Source: JBHIBA01 sp046758845 (lineage in GTDB: Bacteria; UBA8248; JACPRG01; G963555815). From it: DNA of 27,501 nucleotides. Below the pieces are notes generated by a model that did not search any database, had not been told where the DNA came from, and worked only from the letters and a program-made list of their open reading frames with translations. The stretch is taken from contig JBHIBA010000027.1 of the NCBI GenBank assembly GCA_046758845.1, positions 1 through 27,501 on the forward strand. The letters run 5' to 3'. Made by a program: the position numbers and the translations under genes. Positions 1 through 7,398 of the stretch are shown in pieces (position 1 is the first letter of the stretch; each line of letters begins with the position of its first letter).

Positions 1-56
1 CCTACTTCACCTCAAGAACTTTTGAAATGAATTTCCGGGACGGCACACTAGATTCC

Positions 57-210
57 CTAAGATTCCCACGCCGGGATGTCCACGTCGCTCTCTGCTTTAA
101 AGTCATCCCTCAGGACGGAACCGAACAAGAAAAGCCTCCAAAATCCGACGCCGTCGGCAGAACTCGGCGATTCTTTCCCGGGGAATCTCTATTTGTCCGA
201 CCCTGTTCAT
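57..210 (-). pseudogene. Degraded second copy of the mntA-type nucleotidyltransferase gene
   Basis: Read on the minus strand from the ATG at 210, this stretch matches the start of the intact nucleotidyltransferase gene at 596-904. The N-terminus reads MNRVGQIEIPRERIAEFCRR, against MDKVEQIEIPGQKIAQFCRR in the intact copy. After the CRRRRI segment the frame shifts by one base. In the new frame the polymerase-beta motif continues as LFGSVLRDDF...SDVDI and then hits a stop at 57-59, so everything after the DxD pair is missing. Even the sequence before the start codon is similar (AGGTGGCACA here, AGGTGGTGCA there). This is a decayed duplicate lying downstream of hepT. It could instead be the start of a second toxin-antitoxin unit whose remainder lay beyond the window edge. 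Confidence 0.75.
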
Positions 211-273
211 CGCGTATGTGCCACCTAGGCTTGGTTACCAGCCTTTCTCCAGCGAGCAGGGCATTAAAGAATT

Positions 274-609
274 TCATCGGAGCAGCGTTTCGAGCGCACG
301 TACAAGCGGCGGTAGGTCAGCGGTGAGCGTGTCCCACACCAAATCCAAGTTGATCTCGTAATATGCGTGGATGAGCCTGTTCCTCATGGCAATGATCTCT
401 TGCCAAGGGATCTGTGGGTGACTGTCCCGGGTTTCCTTGGAGACCCTTGAGGAAGCCTCTCCCAATATCTCAATGGACTTGACCAAAGCCAGAACAAGTT
501 GCCGGTCCACATCGAGGCTTTCTCGGCTTTTGCCTTCTGCGAAGGACAGGGCCTCTTGCCCCGCGTCCAGCATGTGTCGCAGGCGGACCCAGTCCTTACG
601 TTTTGACAT
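274..609 (-). CDS. hepT: HepT-like HEPN-domain toxin (DUF86), RNase or AMPylation target
   Basis: This 111-residue all-helical protein belongs to the HepT/DUF86 branch of HEPN proteins. The family's active motif R-x4-H-x-Y is present as RNRLIHAY at about residues 77-84. HepT proteins are toxins that cut RNA, notably tRNA, and are held in check by the paired MntA protein, which adenylylates the tyrosine of this motif. The gene overlaps the end of the nucleotidyltransferase gene by 14 bases, so the two are very likely co-transcribed with antitoxin first. Length is normal for the family. Function is inferred from family and pairing. Confidence 0.85.
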   Translation of the reverse strand: MSKRKDWVRLRHMLDAGQEALSFAEGKSRESLDVDRQLVLALVKSIEILGEASSRVSKETRDSHPQIPWQEIIAMRNRLIHAYYEINLDLVWDTLTADLPPLVRALETLLR

Positions 610-904
610 ATAGCTCTGCTGCCTCGGACAAGACCTCGTCCCGGAAATACCGGCTCAGTTCCAGCGGTGTCCGCATATCCACCTTCCGACCGAGGAGTTC
701 AGAAAGCTCCCGTTCAATCCCCGCAAAGGTGATGAGTCCCACCTTGGCGTCCGGCTCGAACTCCACCAGGACATCCACATCGCTGTCCGGCTGGAAATCC
801 TCGCGCAAGACAGAACCGAACAAAGAGAGCTTACGAATCCGATGGCGTCGGCAGAACTGGGCAATCTTCTGCCCAGGAATCTCGATTTGTTCGACCTTGT
901 CCAT
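596..904 (-). CDS. mntA: MntA-like minimal nucleotidyltransferase antitoxin
   Basis: This 102-residue single-domain nucleotidyltransferase has the family signature G-S-x10-D-x-D, seen as LFGSVLREDF followed by SDVDVLVEF at about residues 28-49. A third acidic region (VDMRTPLEL) follows near residue 76. MntA proteins transfer AMP groups onto their HEPN partner and so neutralise it. It is the first gene of a two-gene unit with hepT. A purine-rich AGGTGGTGCA lies just before the ATG at 904, which supports this start. A broken paralogue lies at 57-210. Confidence 0.85.
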   Translation of the reverse strand: MDKVEQIEIPGQKIAQFCRRHRIRKLSLFGSVLREDFQPDSDVDVLVEFEPDAKVGLITFAGIERELSELLGRKVDMRTPLELSRYFRDEVLSEAAELYVKT

Positions 905-1010
905 TGCACCACCTCAAACGCGCAACCGGATAGCAATCATCTACGTCAAACCAGCAGCAATCAATTTAACAACATGACCGGGCATCCTTTGGGGAACCCT
1001 CAAAAAGGTG

Positions 1011-1034
1011 AAAAGGGCTGGCCTTCGCCAACCC
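1011..1034 (-). terminator. Intrinsic terminator after tRNA-Pro
   Basis: Read on the minus strand, an 8-bp stem (GGGTTGGC with GCCAGCCC, one G-T pair, GAAG loop) is followed directly by TTTT. It lies 11 bases past the CCA end of the tRNA, as expected for a factor-independent terminator ending the tRNA or the whole rph–rdgB–tRNA transcript. Confidence 0.6.
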
Positions 1035-1045
1035 CCTGGTTTTCC

Positions 1046-1122
<77 letters not shown>

Positions 1123-1193
1123 GAATAGACCCCCCCGGTGAGCCGATTCTAATCTAATCCGGCCCGACCCTCGCGGCAACCCGCCTGCGGACG

Positions 1194-1886
1194 TTACTTC
1201 AGTATGGGCGGCTCCCAGAGGAGACTCGCGAGAAAGTCTGCGGCCAGTCGTAAGGCCCGCGCCCGGTGACTGGTCCGATTCTTCTCCGAAGGGGAGAACT
1301 GGGCCAGGGTCCGCCGTCCGGCCCGGCCATTCACGTCCGGAACGAAGATGGGATCGTAGCCGAACCCATGACCGCCCGATTCCTCTTGCGCGATGGCTCC
1401 TGCGAGCGCGGCGTGAAAGATGCGAACTGTCGCCGCCTTCCGGCCGCTTGACGGCCGGCAAACGGCGACCGCGCAACGAAAACGCGCCCTCCGCGCCTCG
1501 GGCGGGCGGTCTTTGAGCGCCTGGAGGATTCGCCGGTTCCTGTCGGCCTGTGAAATCTCTCCCAGCCAGCGGGCCGAATGGATGCCGGGCGCGCCCGAGA
1601 GGGCCTCGACCTCGAGACCGGAATCGTCCGCCAGCGTCACGTGGCCCGTTGCTTCCGTGGCTGCGCGGGCCTTGGCTTCCGCGTTCTTCCCGTAGGAATC
1701 GCCGGTTTCTTCGGGCGGGACGACGCCGGGAAAGTCGAGGAGGGAGGTGAGACGCGGATTTTTCTTCTGGGCCTTGTCGTTCCAGCCATGGAGTTGGAAG
1801 AGGATATCGCCCATCTCCTTCACCTTGTGTCTGTTTCGGGTCGCGAGGAGGAGGACGGGCCGCTTCTCCTCATCGGTCCGGCTCAA
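1194..1886 (-). CDS. rdgB: XTP/dITP diphosphatase (RdgB/HAM1 family)
   Basis: This cytosolic house-cleaning enzyme hydrolyses dITP, XTP and ITP to the monophosphates and so keeps deaminated purines out of DNA and RNA. The nucleotide-binding motif ATRNRHKVKE lies at residues 15-24, with the usual T, N, K and E positions. ADDSGLEVEALSGAPG at about 86-101 carries the metal-binding aspartates. GFGYDPIF and a C-terminal SHRARAL complete the family signature. At 230 residues it is some 30 longer than usual, mainly from an extra segment after residue 33 and a short tail. The ATG overlaps the stop of rph (ATGA), so the two are translationally coupled. Confidence 0.95.
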   Translation of the reverse strand: MSRTDEEKRPVLLLATRNRHKVKEMGDILFQLHGWNDKAQKKNPRLTSLLDFPGVVPPEETGDSYGKNAEAKARAATEATGHVTLADDSGLEVEALSGAPGIHSARWLGEISQADRNRRILQALKDRPPEARRARFRCAVAVCRPSSGRKAATVRIFHAALAGAIAQEESGGHGFGYDPIFVPDVNGRAGRRTLAQFSPSEKNRTSHRARALRLAADFLASLLWEPPILK

Positions 1887-2641
1887 ACGGTTTCGCCCCT
1901 TTTGGAGATCCCCCGCAGGGCCCGGCTCTGGTGGCGGGTGAGCCGGCGGATGCCCATCTCGGCCAGCGCGAAGAGCTTATTGAATTCCTGGCGGGTGAAA
2001 GGAGACCCCTCCGCCGTGCCTTGGATTTCGATGATCCGGCCCTTGCCGGTCATGATGATGTTCATGTCCACCTCGGCGGCGGAGTCTTCCGAGTAATCCA
2101 GGTCCAGGAGGTATTGCCCGTCCACCTGACCGACGCTGGTGGCGGCGACGCTGTCCAGCAAAACGCCGCCGGAGAGCTCTCCCGCCTTTTGGAGTTCGGC
2201 GACCGCGCGCGCCAGAGCCACATAGGCCCCGGTGATAGAGGCGGTGCGCGTTCCGCCGTCGGCCTGGATCACGTCGCAGTCCAGGATCACCGTTCGTTCG
2301 CCCAGCATCCGACGGTTCACCACGGCTCGCATGGAGCGCCCGATGAGCCGCTGGATCTCCTGGGTCCGGCCGGACTGTCTTCCCCGCACCGATTCCCGCC
2401 GGATGCGTACCGCGGTGGAGCGGGGGAGCATCCCGTATTCCGCCGTCACCCACCCCTCATCCTTACCCCTCAAGAAAGGGGGGACGCCGAGTTCGACCGT
2501 CGCGGTGCAGATGACCCGGGTTCCTCCCACTGTGATCTGTACCGACCCTTCGGCATGAGGGAGCGGGTTCAACTCGATTCTTACCTGACGCATCTCCTCA
2601 GGGCGTCTCCCGTCTGCTCTTCGGTGTACCCGCCGGCGCAT
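1883..2641 (-). CDS. rph: Ribonuclease PH
   Basis: Phosphorolytic 3'-5' exoribonuclease that trims tRNA 3' ends and helps degrade structured RNA; it works as a hexamer in the cytosol. The protein begins RRADGRRPEEMRQVRIE, the standard family N-terminus, and carries GMLPRST, the R-rich segment RGRQSGRTQEIQRLIGRS, CDVIQADGGTRTASITGA, and the acidic catalytic pair in LDLDYSEDSAAEVDMN. I chose the ATG at 2641 (252 residues), because GGAG sits 6 bases before it and the upstream GerMN gene ends at 2664. The frame is open up to 2692, but that longer start would add 17 unconserved residues and overlap the neighbour. Encoded next to rdgB, as in many bacteria. Confidence 0.95.
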   Translation of the reverse strand: MRRRVHRRADGRRPEEMRQVRIELNPLPHAEGSVQITVGGTRVICTATVELGVPPFLRGKDEGWVTAEYGMLPRSTAVRIRRESVRGRQSGRTQEIQRLIGRSMRAVVNRRMLGERTVILDCDVIQADGGTRTASITGAYVALARAVAELQKAGELSGGVLLDSVAATSVGQVDGQYLLDLDYSEDSAAEVDMNIIMTGKGRIIEIQGTAEGSPFTRQEFNKLFALAEMGIRRLTRHQSRALRGISKRGETV

Positions 2642-2663
2642 GAGTTCTCCTATGAATTGGGGG

Positions 2664-3320
2664 TCAGGGCGACCCGGAGGGCGGGGGCGCATCTGCCGAC
2701 AGGAAGGAGCGCGTATCCAGCCGGGTCAGGGGCTTCCGAATGTCCACGTGTCCGGCGAGCGTCTCCACCCCTCTTCCCTCCACCAAGAAGGCCACTTTTT
2801 GGATGGCTTCAAAATTGACGGTCAAGGTCTGGACGACGGAGGCGACGGTTGATGCCTCGGCCTCAACGCCCCCCGGGTGGGCGGCGGAGATTTCTTTACT
2901 GAAGTCGACGTAAACCGTCCCCTGATCGTCCAGGAAAATTTCCAAGATGCGGGTCGAGTGGGGAAGGGTCTCGACGAGCCCAGTCCGGGGGCCTTGGATC
3001 AGCGCTTCCAGGACTTGCCGGACCGAGGCGCGAAGCGCGGGACGATGCGGAAGGTCGCGCAGCTCCGGTTTGAGTCCCTTCTCCCCGGGGGCGGCAAAAA
3101 GAAGAACATAACGCCTCCGCTCTGCAGGAATGGGGGGTGTCTCGGGGGCGGGTTGGCCCGGTGCAGGGCCCGGTGCAGGGCCCGGAGCGGGGCTCTCGCC
3201 GGGCGGGCGCTTGGCTGTTGTTCTCTGCCCGGGCGGGGAATCGATTCGTTCGGCGCCAAAAAAGATGATCCCCGCTCCAATGCCCAGGATGACCAAAAGA
3301 GGCAAGGCCCAACGCAACAC
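2664..3320 (-). CDS. Membrane-anchored GerMN-domain protein
   Basis: A 218-residue protein with an N-terminal hydrophobic helix at about residues 2-21, likely an uncleaved anchor or signal peptide. A Pro/Ala/Gly-rich linker follows at about 40-65, with PGPA repeated three times. The globular part, about 70-210, matches the GerMN (sporulation/spore germination) domain, seen in VYVDFSKEISAAHPGG and the preceding LIQGPRTGLVETLPHSTRI. GerMN proteins are thought to act at the cell envelope, but their activity is unknown. The start is GTG at 3320, with GGAG 8 bases upstream. It lies 28 bases after the amidase gene, which fits a peptidoglycan-related role. Confidence 0.85.
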   Translation of the reverse strand: MLRWALPLLVILGIGAGIIFFGAERIDSPPGQRTTAKRPPGESPAPGPAPGPAPGQPAPETPPIPAERRRYVLLFAAPGEKGLKPELRDLPHRPALRASVRQVLEALIQGPRTGLVETLPHSTRILEIFLDDQGTVYVDFSKEISAAHPGGVEAEASTVASVVQTLTVNFEAIQKVAFLVEGRGVETLAGHVDIRKPLTRLDTRSFLSADAPPPSGSP

Positions 3321-3348
3321 TCAGGTCTCTCCGCTTCGACCCCAGGCC

Positions 3349-4302
3349 CTATTGGGGTACATCTTTGCCTTGAATGAAATTCCTGACGGCTTCGAACAGG
3401 CCCTGCGCAATTTTTTCCTGAAACTCGTCCCTTCCCAAGAGCGACTCTTCCTGGGGGTTTGTGAGATGGCCAACGCTGACCACAACCGCCGGCATCAGTG
3501 CTCCCCTCAATACGAGAAGTGGCGCTTCTCGAATGGGCGCTGCCCGCAGGCCCGTTTCCTGTGTCAGGGCGTCCGCGACCAGGCGGGCAAATCGGCTGCT
3601 CTCGTTCAGGAACCCCGTTTGTGCGATGTCCCAGAGGATGGCCTGCAGACCGCGGTTTTCCCCCGCGGAGGGTGGACCCGGCTTAGGAGGAGAAGAGGGT
3701 CCCAGGATTGAGACCCGAATCCCTTCGGCCTGCCGGCGGAAGGCGCCTTCGGTATGCAGGCTGATGAGGATCTGGCCTTTCGCGTGGTTGGCTATGGCCG
3801 TCCGTTCCAGCAAGGGCAACGTGTGGTCTCCTGTCCGGGTAAGGATAACGCGAATGCCCATGCGGCGCTGAATCAGGACGCTCAGCTTACGGGCCACCGA
3901 AAGGACGACGTCTTTTTCGAGCAGACCTCCGGCGCTGCGGACTCCGGCGTCCCGCCCCCCGTGACCGGGGTCGATGACGATGGTGTGTAAAGGCGCTTCG
4001 GGTCCCCTCCTTGGGGCCTTGAGGAGATCTTCTTCGCGGATCGTCGTGGAGGGAGGAAGCGGTGGGGAGGTGGGAGGTTCCGGTAATGGGGGGAGAGGCC
4101 CCTGGGCAGTCCCGCTTGCTGTGAAGACCAGCAGGAGGAGGGCTGCCGTGGAGACGAAGAACCGAACCCTCGCCCTTCGCGCAGGGGGCAGGAGGATACG
4201 GGCCCTTTTTCGGATGCCGTGGGTTCTGGATTTCGGGAAAGGTCTCACTTCTCCACCGTTCAAAGAGCCGCCGGATTTGACGCCGTCTTCCCTCCAATCC
4301 AA
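3349..4302 (-). CDS. N-acetylmuramoyl-L-alanine amidase family (Amidase_3), active site altered
   Basis: Exported protein of the Amidase_3 fold, which normally cuts the amide bond between MurNAc and L-alanine in peptidoglycan. A basic N-terminus and hydrophobic segment at about residues 48-66 look like a signal peptide, followed by a Pro-rich linker to about 85. The zinc ligands are visible as H114 in VIDPGHGG, E129 in LLEKDVVL and H183 in SLHTEG. The usual catalytic glutamate (family pattern LVEVGFLSN) is Ser276 here, in VVVSVGHLTN. Either chemistry differs or this is a non-cutting, perhaps activating or binding, homologue. The start is uncertain: 4302 is TTG with no clear ribosome site, and the true start may lie further in. 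First gene of the GerMN–rph–rdgB run. Confidence 0.85.
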   Translation of the reverse strand: MDWREDGVKSGGSLNGGEVRPFPKSRTHGIRKRARILLPPARRARVRFFVSTAALLLLVFTASGTAQGPLPPLPEPPTSPPLPPSTTIREEDLLKAPRRGPEAPLHTIVIDPGHGGRDAGVRSAGGLLEKDVVLSVARKLSVLIQRRMGIRVILTRTGDHTLPLLERTAIANHAKGQILISLHTEGAFRRQAEGIRVSILGPSSPPKPGPPSAGENRGLQAILWDIAQTGFLNESSRFARLVADALTQETGLRAAPIREAPLLVLRGALMPAVVVSVGHLTNPQEESLLGRDEFQEKIAQGLFEAVRNFIQGKDVPQ

Positions 4303-4480
4303 GTGTTGCGGTTTGTCCGCCTTTGTGCTAATTGAGGACCGGATCTCGGGTCGCCTGTTTCGGCCTGAAGCTCGGGCAAGATAAATGTATCACAAAGTCA
4401 AAGGGACTGGGTGCGAGAATCCTTCGGAGCGGGTCCTCCTTGCGCCTTGCCGACGCCCCAGGGGCGTGGAGGGTTGGAAG

Positions 4481-4927
4481 ATGACCGGGCTTTCTCGGGT
4501 GCTGACAGCGGTCTGCGTCGGCTTGGTCCTGATCGGTTGCCGGGCAATCCGCCAAGAGAGCAAAGAGGACCCTTCGGCCCCACAGTACCGGTTCGAGGAC
4601 GTGCCTGTTCATCCAGGTCTGAAGATGGACCAGAAAAAGACCTTCATCTTCGAGACGCAGAGCCTGAAAGCCGGGATCCTCGTCTATTACGGCAACGAAT
4701 CGATTGCGGAAGTGGTTGATTTCTTCAAGGTTGAGATGCCGAAACACGCCTGGCGGCTCATCAACGCGATAGAGGCGAGGGGGACCGCCTCGCTGAACTT
4801 CGACAAAGAGGGCTGGCAGGCATTGGTCCGCGTGCGACGGACCGCGCTGACCACCGAGTTAGAGATCACCATCGGTCCCAAAGACCCCGCCGGGCCGATT
4901 CGCCCGTCCCCTCCGAAACGGAAGTAG
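4481..4927 (+). CDS. Small lipoprotein of unknown function
   Basis: A 148-residue predicted lipoprotein. The N-terminus MTGLSRVLTAVCVGLVLIGC is a typical lipoprotein signal with lipobox LIGC, making the cysteine at residue 20 the lipidated one. The mature part has a VPVHPGLKMDQKKTFIFE segment and a compact alpha/beta-looking region (GNESIAEVVDFFKVEMPKHA, then alternating strands) ending in a Pro/Lys-rich tail. I chose the ATG at 4481 because GGAGG precedes it and the signal peptide begins there; the frame is open back to 4385. Divergent from the amidase gene. Lipoproteins with this sort of VPVPxGL and FY-type core are widespread, but I know no assigned function. Confidence 0.75.
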   Translation: MTGLSRVLTAVCVGLVLIGCRAIRQESKEDPSAPQYRFEDVPVHPGLKMDQKKTFIFETQSLKAGILVYYGNESIAEVVDFFKVEMPKHAWRLINAIEARGTASLNFDKEGWQALVRVRRTALTTELEITIGPKDPAGPIRPSPPKRK

Positions 4928-4958
4928 ACGATGAGCCCCGCTTTGCAGAAGGCTCAGG

Positions 4959-5228
4959 ATGAAATCGATGTGGGACTCTGAGCAAGACTGGGTCATGCTC
5001 CTGGGCGTGGTTCAGGGCCAGGTGGAAGCGGCGATCCTGCGGTCTCGTTTGGAAAGCGAGGGGATTCCGGTGGTCCTGCAATACGAGTCGGTGGGGCCAC
5101 TGTATGGAATCACGTCCAACGAGTTGGGAGAGGTGCGGGTCCTCGTCCCCAAGGAGTTCCTCGATCCGGCTCGCCGAGTGGTCTTCGCGGGAACAGGGTC
5201 CAAGGCGCTGGGAGAGGAGGCCGCCTGA
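4959..5228 (+). CDS. DUF2007-type small protein
   Basis: This 89-residue cytosolic protein matches the DUF2007 family, sometimes called putative signal-transducing proteins. The family pattern is visible: a first strand ending in LLGVVQGQVEAAILRSRLESEG (helix), then IPVVLQYE, and a final strand EVRVLVPKEFLDPARRVV. A role as a PII-like or adaptor domain has been suggested for the family but not shown. It starts 31 bases after the lipoprotein gene and is probably co-transcribed. An ATG nine bases further in is an alternative start. Confidence 0.75.
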   Translation: MKSMWDSEQDWVMLLGVVQGQVEAAILRSRLESEGIPVVLQYESVGPLYGITSNELGEVRVLVPKEFLDPARRVVFAGTGSKALGEEAA

Positions 5229-5460
5229 CGCGACGAAGAGGGCGCTGCTTTCTTCCTTGCGCCGCCCCCTGAGGGGAAAATACCGAAACCCGGGTATTCG
5301 CGCCGTGCGACCGAACTTTTCCATCCCATTGTTTCAGCCGAAGCTGAATTCCCTTCCCTCCGCTCGGGGCGAAAAAATCGGCTGGGGGTGATAAGCGTGA
5401 GGCCAATTGGGTTCCCCCGCCTAGTAAAAGCGTGGTGATGCCGGCGCGAGAAGACGAGAG
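5229..5460 (+). promoter_or_regulatory. pyrE upstream region with two competing hairpins
   Basis: A 232-base gap before pyrE. TTCAGC-CGAA-GCTGAA at 5333-5348 makes a small tight hairpin. CAGCCGA at 5335-5341 can pair instead with TCGGCTG at 5378-5384, and the two foldings exclude each other. Such an arrangement is typical of attenuation or of translational control, but no U-run terminator follows. I see no PyrR-type or known riboswitch consensus, so a regulatory role is only suggested. Confidence 0.3.
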
Positions 5461-6021
5461 ATGTCCACCGAACAAGACCGTGAAACGCTGCGCAACCTTC
5501 TTCGGGAAAAGTCCTACGAGAAGCGGGGCGTCGTCCTGACCTCCGGCCTGCAGAGCGACTGGTACATCGACGGGAAACACACCACGCTTCATCCGTTAGG
5601 GTTGAAGCTGGTGGGGGAGCTCATTTTCGACCGCTTGAGAGGCGCGGGCATCGAGGCCGTCGGCGGGCCGACTATGGGGGCCGACCCCTTGGTCACGGCC
5701 ACCGCCCTGGTCAGCCAGCTGCGGGGCGAACCCATGGCGGCCTTCGTCGTCCGCAAAGAGCCGAAGTTTCACGGAACGAGCGCTTGGATCGAGGGGAAGA
5801 ACAATCTTCGGGAAGGGATGAAGGTCGCCATCCTTGAAGACGTGATCACGACGGGCGGCTCCATTCTCCATGCCATCCACCGGGCGGAAACGGAAGGCCT
5901 CGTTGTGGCCCGCGTATTGGTGGTCGTGGACCGGTGTGAAGGGGGGCGGGAGAAGCTGGCGGAAGCAGGATATCAGTTGGAGTCGCTGTTCACCCGGGAG
6001 GACATCCTGGGCCCCGAATGA
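5461..6021 (+). CDS. pyrE: Orotate phosphoribosyltransferase
   Basis: Cytosolic enzyme of de novo pyrimidine synthesis that joins orotate to PRPP to give orotidine 5'-phosphate. The PRPP-binding signature ILEDVITTGGSI lies at residues 124-135. The flexible-loop residues appear as VVRKEPKFHG at about 97-106, and YIDGK at 35-39 is the orotate/phosphate region. Length (186) is normal for the bacterial dimeric enzyme. No other pyr gene is nearby. A short terminator-like hairpin follows at 6058-6072. Confidence 0.95.
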   Translation: MSTEQDRETLRNLLREKSYEKRGVVLTSGLQSDWYIDGKHTTLHPLGLKLVGELIFDRLRGAGIEAVGGPTMGADPLVTATALVSQLRGEPMAAFVVRKEPKFHGTSAWIEGKNNLREGMKVAILEDVITTGGSILHAIHRAETEGLVVARVLVVVDRCEGGREKLAEAGYQLESLFTREDILGPE

Positions 6022-6057
6022 CCCCCCTCCCACGTCTGCCCGCCTTTTTGCTTTGCG

Positions 6058-6072
6058 GCCCTTCGGGCTTTT
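6058..6072 (+). terminator. Probable terminator after pyrE
   Basis: A GCCC-TTC-GGGC hairpin followed directly by TTTT, 37 bases after the pyrE stop. The stem is short, so termination may be weak. Confidence 0.4.
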
Positions 6073-6095
6073 CCGTTAAAGACCGAGTAGACGCT

Positions 6096-6164
6096 TCAGA
6101 ACGGAATGGCCATTTTTATCAACTTCTCATGTTCTTCGTTGTCCACCCGGATGATAGCGGCCAT
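6096..6164 (-). CDS. Possible 22-residue microprotein or gene remnant
   Basis: On the minus strand an ATG at 6164 opens a frame ending with TGA at 6096-6098, reading MAAIIRVDNEEHEKLIKMAI then PF. The start has a good ribosome site (AGAGGG, 7 bases away), and the peptide looks like an ordinary folded-protein N-terminus, with a hydrophobic strand then an amphipathic charged helix. I do not recognise it. It may be the surviving front of a deleted gene, a leader peptide, or chance. The GTTAC repeats at 6184-6204 lie just upstream of it. It is flanked inside by an 8-bp inverted repeat, GAATGGCC (6104-6111) and GGCCATTC (6159-6166). Confidence 0.25.
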   Translation of the reverse strand: MAAIIRVDNEEHEKLIKMAIPF

Positions 6165-6183
6165 TCTCAATCCCTCTTAATTT

Positions 6184-6204
6184 GTTACTTTGTTACAAGG
6201 TAAC
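6184..6204. promoter_or_regulatory. GTTAC repeat / dyad, operator-like
   Basis: GTTAC at 6184-6188 is repeated at 6192-6196, and the second copy forms a dyad with GTAAC at 6200-6204 (GTTAC-AAG-GTAAC). The cluster lies 55 bases before the likely MFS start, in an otherwise AT-richer patch. That is where a repressor or activator for the transporter, or for the small minus-strand frame, could bind. No regulator gene is adjacent. Confidence 0.35.
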
Positions 6205-6258
6205 CGATGAGCGGCTTTGATGATCCTCGAGAGGGATTTTCGGGTCGAAGGAAAAACC

Positions 6259-7398
6259 ATGCGTCACTCCTTCCTCGTCACCGCCTGGATTTTATGGCTA
6301 CTGGCGCACGCCGCGCGGCTCATCTTCTCTCCTGTCCTCCCTCTGATTGAGGACGAACTGGGCATCTCGCACGCACAGGCCGGGCGATTCTTCATCTTCC
6401 TCACCATCGGGTATTGCGGTTCGCTCTTCAGCGTCCCTTTCTGGAGCCGGACCTTCGGGTATCGTCGGACGCTTGAGATTGCGCTGGTCATCCTGACCGT
6501 CACCCTACTTCTGATGCGCTGGGCCCCGGGGGTTGCGGCGATTTCGGCCGTCGCGTTCGGCATCGGCCTGGCAACGGGAACTATCCTCCCATCGGCCATA
6601 TCGCTCCTCACGACGGCCTACAGGAAGGAGCAGTGGGGGATGAGGATCGCCGTGTTCGACTCGGCGGCGCCGGCGGGCCAGCTCGTGGCGCCGATGCTCG
6701 CCGTCGCGGTCCTCTCCGCTTTCTCCTGGCGGTACGTCTTCTGGGCCATGGCGGCCGTTTCAGTCCTCGTTTTGGGGATGGTCTTCGCGACTGCGCCGGA
6801 AGAAGAGCCCGCGGCCGATCAGCCGCGGGGCAGCATCGCGGTGGTGAGAAAAAGCCGGAGCCTGGTCACGCTAACGGGGCTTTGGATTCTGGCTTCGGCG
6901 GCGTCGCTCGGTGTGGGCTTTCTGGTTCCGGTCTATCTGGTGAAGGAGCGGGGGATGACCCTGACGGCGGCCAATCAGATCTTCGCCACCGGCCGGGGAC
7001 TCAGCATTCTGGCCGCGGTCTCCGCCGGCTTTCTCGCCGACCGGTTCACCTGCCGAAGCCTGCTGGGCTGGATCCTCGCCGTCTCGGGTGTCGGCTTGTT
7101 CGGCATCGCCCTGTGGCCGGAGAACGTCGGCGTGGGGATCTGGGTCATCGTTGAAGGTTTGGTTGCCAACATGTTCTTTCCGGTGGGACTCATCCTCATT
7201 GCCCGGCTCACGGCGGCCGGTGTCCGGGGGGTGGCGACGGGTCTCGTCATCGGGGCCGGGGCGGCGTTGGGCTTCGGCGTCACGCCCTGGGTCTTGGGGG
7301 CCGTGGCGGATGTCTGGAACTTTCGGGCGGGAATCGCTGTCTTGGGGGGCATGGTGCTTCTGGCCAGCTTGGCCGTCCGCAGGATCGAACGGCTTTGA
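6259..7398 (+). CDS. Major facilitator superfamily transporter
   Basis: A 379-residue inner-membrane protein with about 12 hydrophobic helices in two halves. The half-join is a charged cytoplasmic loop near residues 185-205 (PEEEPAADQPRG). The MFS signature after helix 2 is present in weak form as RTFGYRRTLEI, and the second-half counterpart is GFLADRFTCRSLLG. The helix 1 region (PVLPLIEDELGISHAQAG) is the usual organic-anion/drug-transporter pattern. The substrate cannot be told from sequence. I chose the ATG at 6259 because GAAGGA precedes it and the protein then starts at the first helix; the frame is open from 6217. Stands alone. Confidence 0.85.
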   Translation: MRHSFLVTAWILWLLAHAARLIFSPVLPLIEDELGISHAQAGRFFIFLTIGYCGSLFSVPFWSRTFGYRRTLEIALVILTVTLLLMRWAPGVAAISAVAFGIGLATGTILPSAISLLTTAYRKEQWGMRIAVFDSAAPAGQLVAPMLAVAVLSAFSWRYVFWAMAAVSVLVLGMVFATAPEEEPAADQPRGSIAVVRKSRSLVTLTGLWILASAASLGVGFLVPVYLVKERGMTLTAANQIFATGRGLSILAAVSAGFLADRFTCRSLLGWILAVSGVGLFGIALWPENVGVGIWVIVEGLVANMFFPVGLILIARLTAAGVRGVATGLVIGAGAALGFGVTPWVLGAVADVWNFRAGIAVLGGMVLLASLAVRRIERL

